Below, one piece after another: positions 63,607-64,000 of a stretch of DNA of 64,000 bases. Numbering within the stretch: position 1 is the stretch's first letter; every line of letters starts with the position of its first letter. The notes under the pieces were generated by a model. The model made no database searches and was not told where the DNA came from. It saw only the letters and a program-made list of their open reading frames with translations. The position numbers were made by a program, and so were the translations under genes. Origin of the DNA: Tsukamurella pulmonis (lineage in GTDB: Bacteria; Actinomycetota; Actinomycetes; Mycobacteriales; Mycobacteriaceae); assembly GCF_900103175.1 (NCBI RefSeq), contig NZ_FNLF01000002.1:4540136-4604135 (forward strand), in the 5' to 3' direction.

Positions 63607-64000
63607 TCAGATCCCGAACAGCACCTCGATCGGCTCCTTGGCGAAGTACAGCAGGAACAGCCCGGAGACGATCCACAGCAGCGGGTGCACCTCCTTGGCC
63701 TTCCCGCGCGCGACGGCCATCACCACCCAGGTGATGAAGCCGATGCCGATGCCGTTGGCGATCGAGTAGGTGAAGGGCATCGAGACCACGGTGAGGAACA
63801 CGGGCAGCACGACGTAGAACTTGCTCCAGTCGATGTCCTTGAGCTGCCCCAGCATCATCGCGCCCACGATGACCAGAGCCGGTGCGGCGGCCTCGGACGG
63901 GACCACCTCGTAGAGCGGGGTGAAGAACATGGCGGCGAGGAACAGCACGCCGGTCACGATGTTCGCCAGGCCCGTCCGGGCGCCCTCGGCGATGCCCGAT
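63607..64000 (-). CDS. NCS2-family purine permease (AzgA type), 5' end cut by window edge
   Basis: The last ~130 residues of a nucleobase transporter. The visible start, SGIAEGARTGLANIVTGVLF, is the conserved AzgA/GhxP segment before TM8, followed by GAMMLGQLKDIDW and PFTYSIANGIGIGF. These fit adenine/hypoxanthine/guanine permeases of the AzgA-like branch better than uracil/xanthine types. The rest of the gene lies to the right of the window. Confidence 0.88.
   Translation of the reverse strand, partial: SGIAEGARTGLANIVTGVLFLAAMFFTPLYEVVPSEAAAPALVIVGAMMLGQLKDIDWSKFYVVLPVFLTVVSMPFTYSIANGIGIGFITWVVMAVARGKAKEVHPLLWIVSGLFLLYFAKEPIEVLFGI

Overview
This window comes from a high-GC (about 70% by eye), mycolic-acid-producing actinobacterium of the order Mycobacteriales. 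The evidence is a complete mycolate condensation module (accD4, pks13, fadD32), decaprenyl-phosphoribose and galactofuran genes (ubiA-type synthase, PAP2 phosphatase, glfT2, glf), arabinosyltransferases (Emb family and aftB), three mycolyltransferases and two Rv3802c-type cutinases. Gene order from about 13 to 60 kb follows the M. tuberculosis Rv3793-Rv3839 block closely. LGFP repeats, a fructose PTS and the extra insertions argue for a Tsukamurella/Gordonia-like genus rather than Mycobacterium; the genus is inference.

Layout. 0-7.4 kb: partial 2-hydroxyacid dehydrogenase, a secreted Cys-rich protein, then a compact fructose PTS locus (ptsH, fruA, fruK and a DeoR regulator on the minus strand, divergent from ptsI). 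7.4-9.5 kb: VOC protein, YceI protein and a CitE-like lyase. 9.5-13.3 kb: two tandem mycolyltransferases, a free-methionine-sulfoxide reductase and a TetR regulator. 13.4-28.2 kb: one Emb arabinosyltransferase, a repeat-rich gap, then fadD32-pks13-accD4-FAD oxidase on the minus strand, preceded by an F420-type oxidoreductase. 28.4-33.2 kb: lipoprotein, two cutinases, a DUF732 lipoprotein and an LGFP-repeat mycolyltransferase. 33.3-35.2 kb: hydrolase and a GGDEF protein. 35.3-43.8 kb: a translationally coupled chain glf-glfT2-PAP2-ubiA-aftB-FAD oxidase-lipoprotein. 43.8-48.4 kb: SpoIID-domain protein, a repeat-rich gap, HAD phosphatase and acyltransferase. 48.5-57.3 kb: MBL-Rieske/roadblock pair, membrane protein, serS, Rv3835-like protein, minimal zincin, deoD, phosphoglycerate-mutase-like protein and pheA. 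57.4-64 kb: two tandem degenerate Zn-peptidase homologues, an IdeR-type box before a DUF2470 gene, a TetR/MFS efflux pair, a membrane protein and a partial purine permease.

How the genes work together. FadD32, Pks13 and AccD4 make the mycolate precursor. GlfT2/Glf build galactan, UbiA/PAP2 supply decaprenyl-phosphoryl pentose, and Emb/AftB add arabinose. The mycolyltransferases then attach mycolates. The SpoIID-domain protein and cutinases probably act on the same envelope.

The most striking structure not explained by genes is: (1) two arrays of GTCACA-like hexamers at exact 9-bp spacing, upstream of a mycolyltransferase and of the SpoIID gene; (2) about 40 copies of the 9-mer CGACGGTGC on both strands, against about two expected; (3) a ~437-bp element with ~110-bp inverted arms at 46.2-46.6 kb; (4) recurring palindromes in intergenic spaces; and (5) eight genes with a -10-like hexamer 6-7 nt before the start codon, suggesting leaderless mRNAs. 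I saw no rRNA, tRNA, CRISPR array, transposase or prophage gene.
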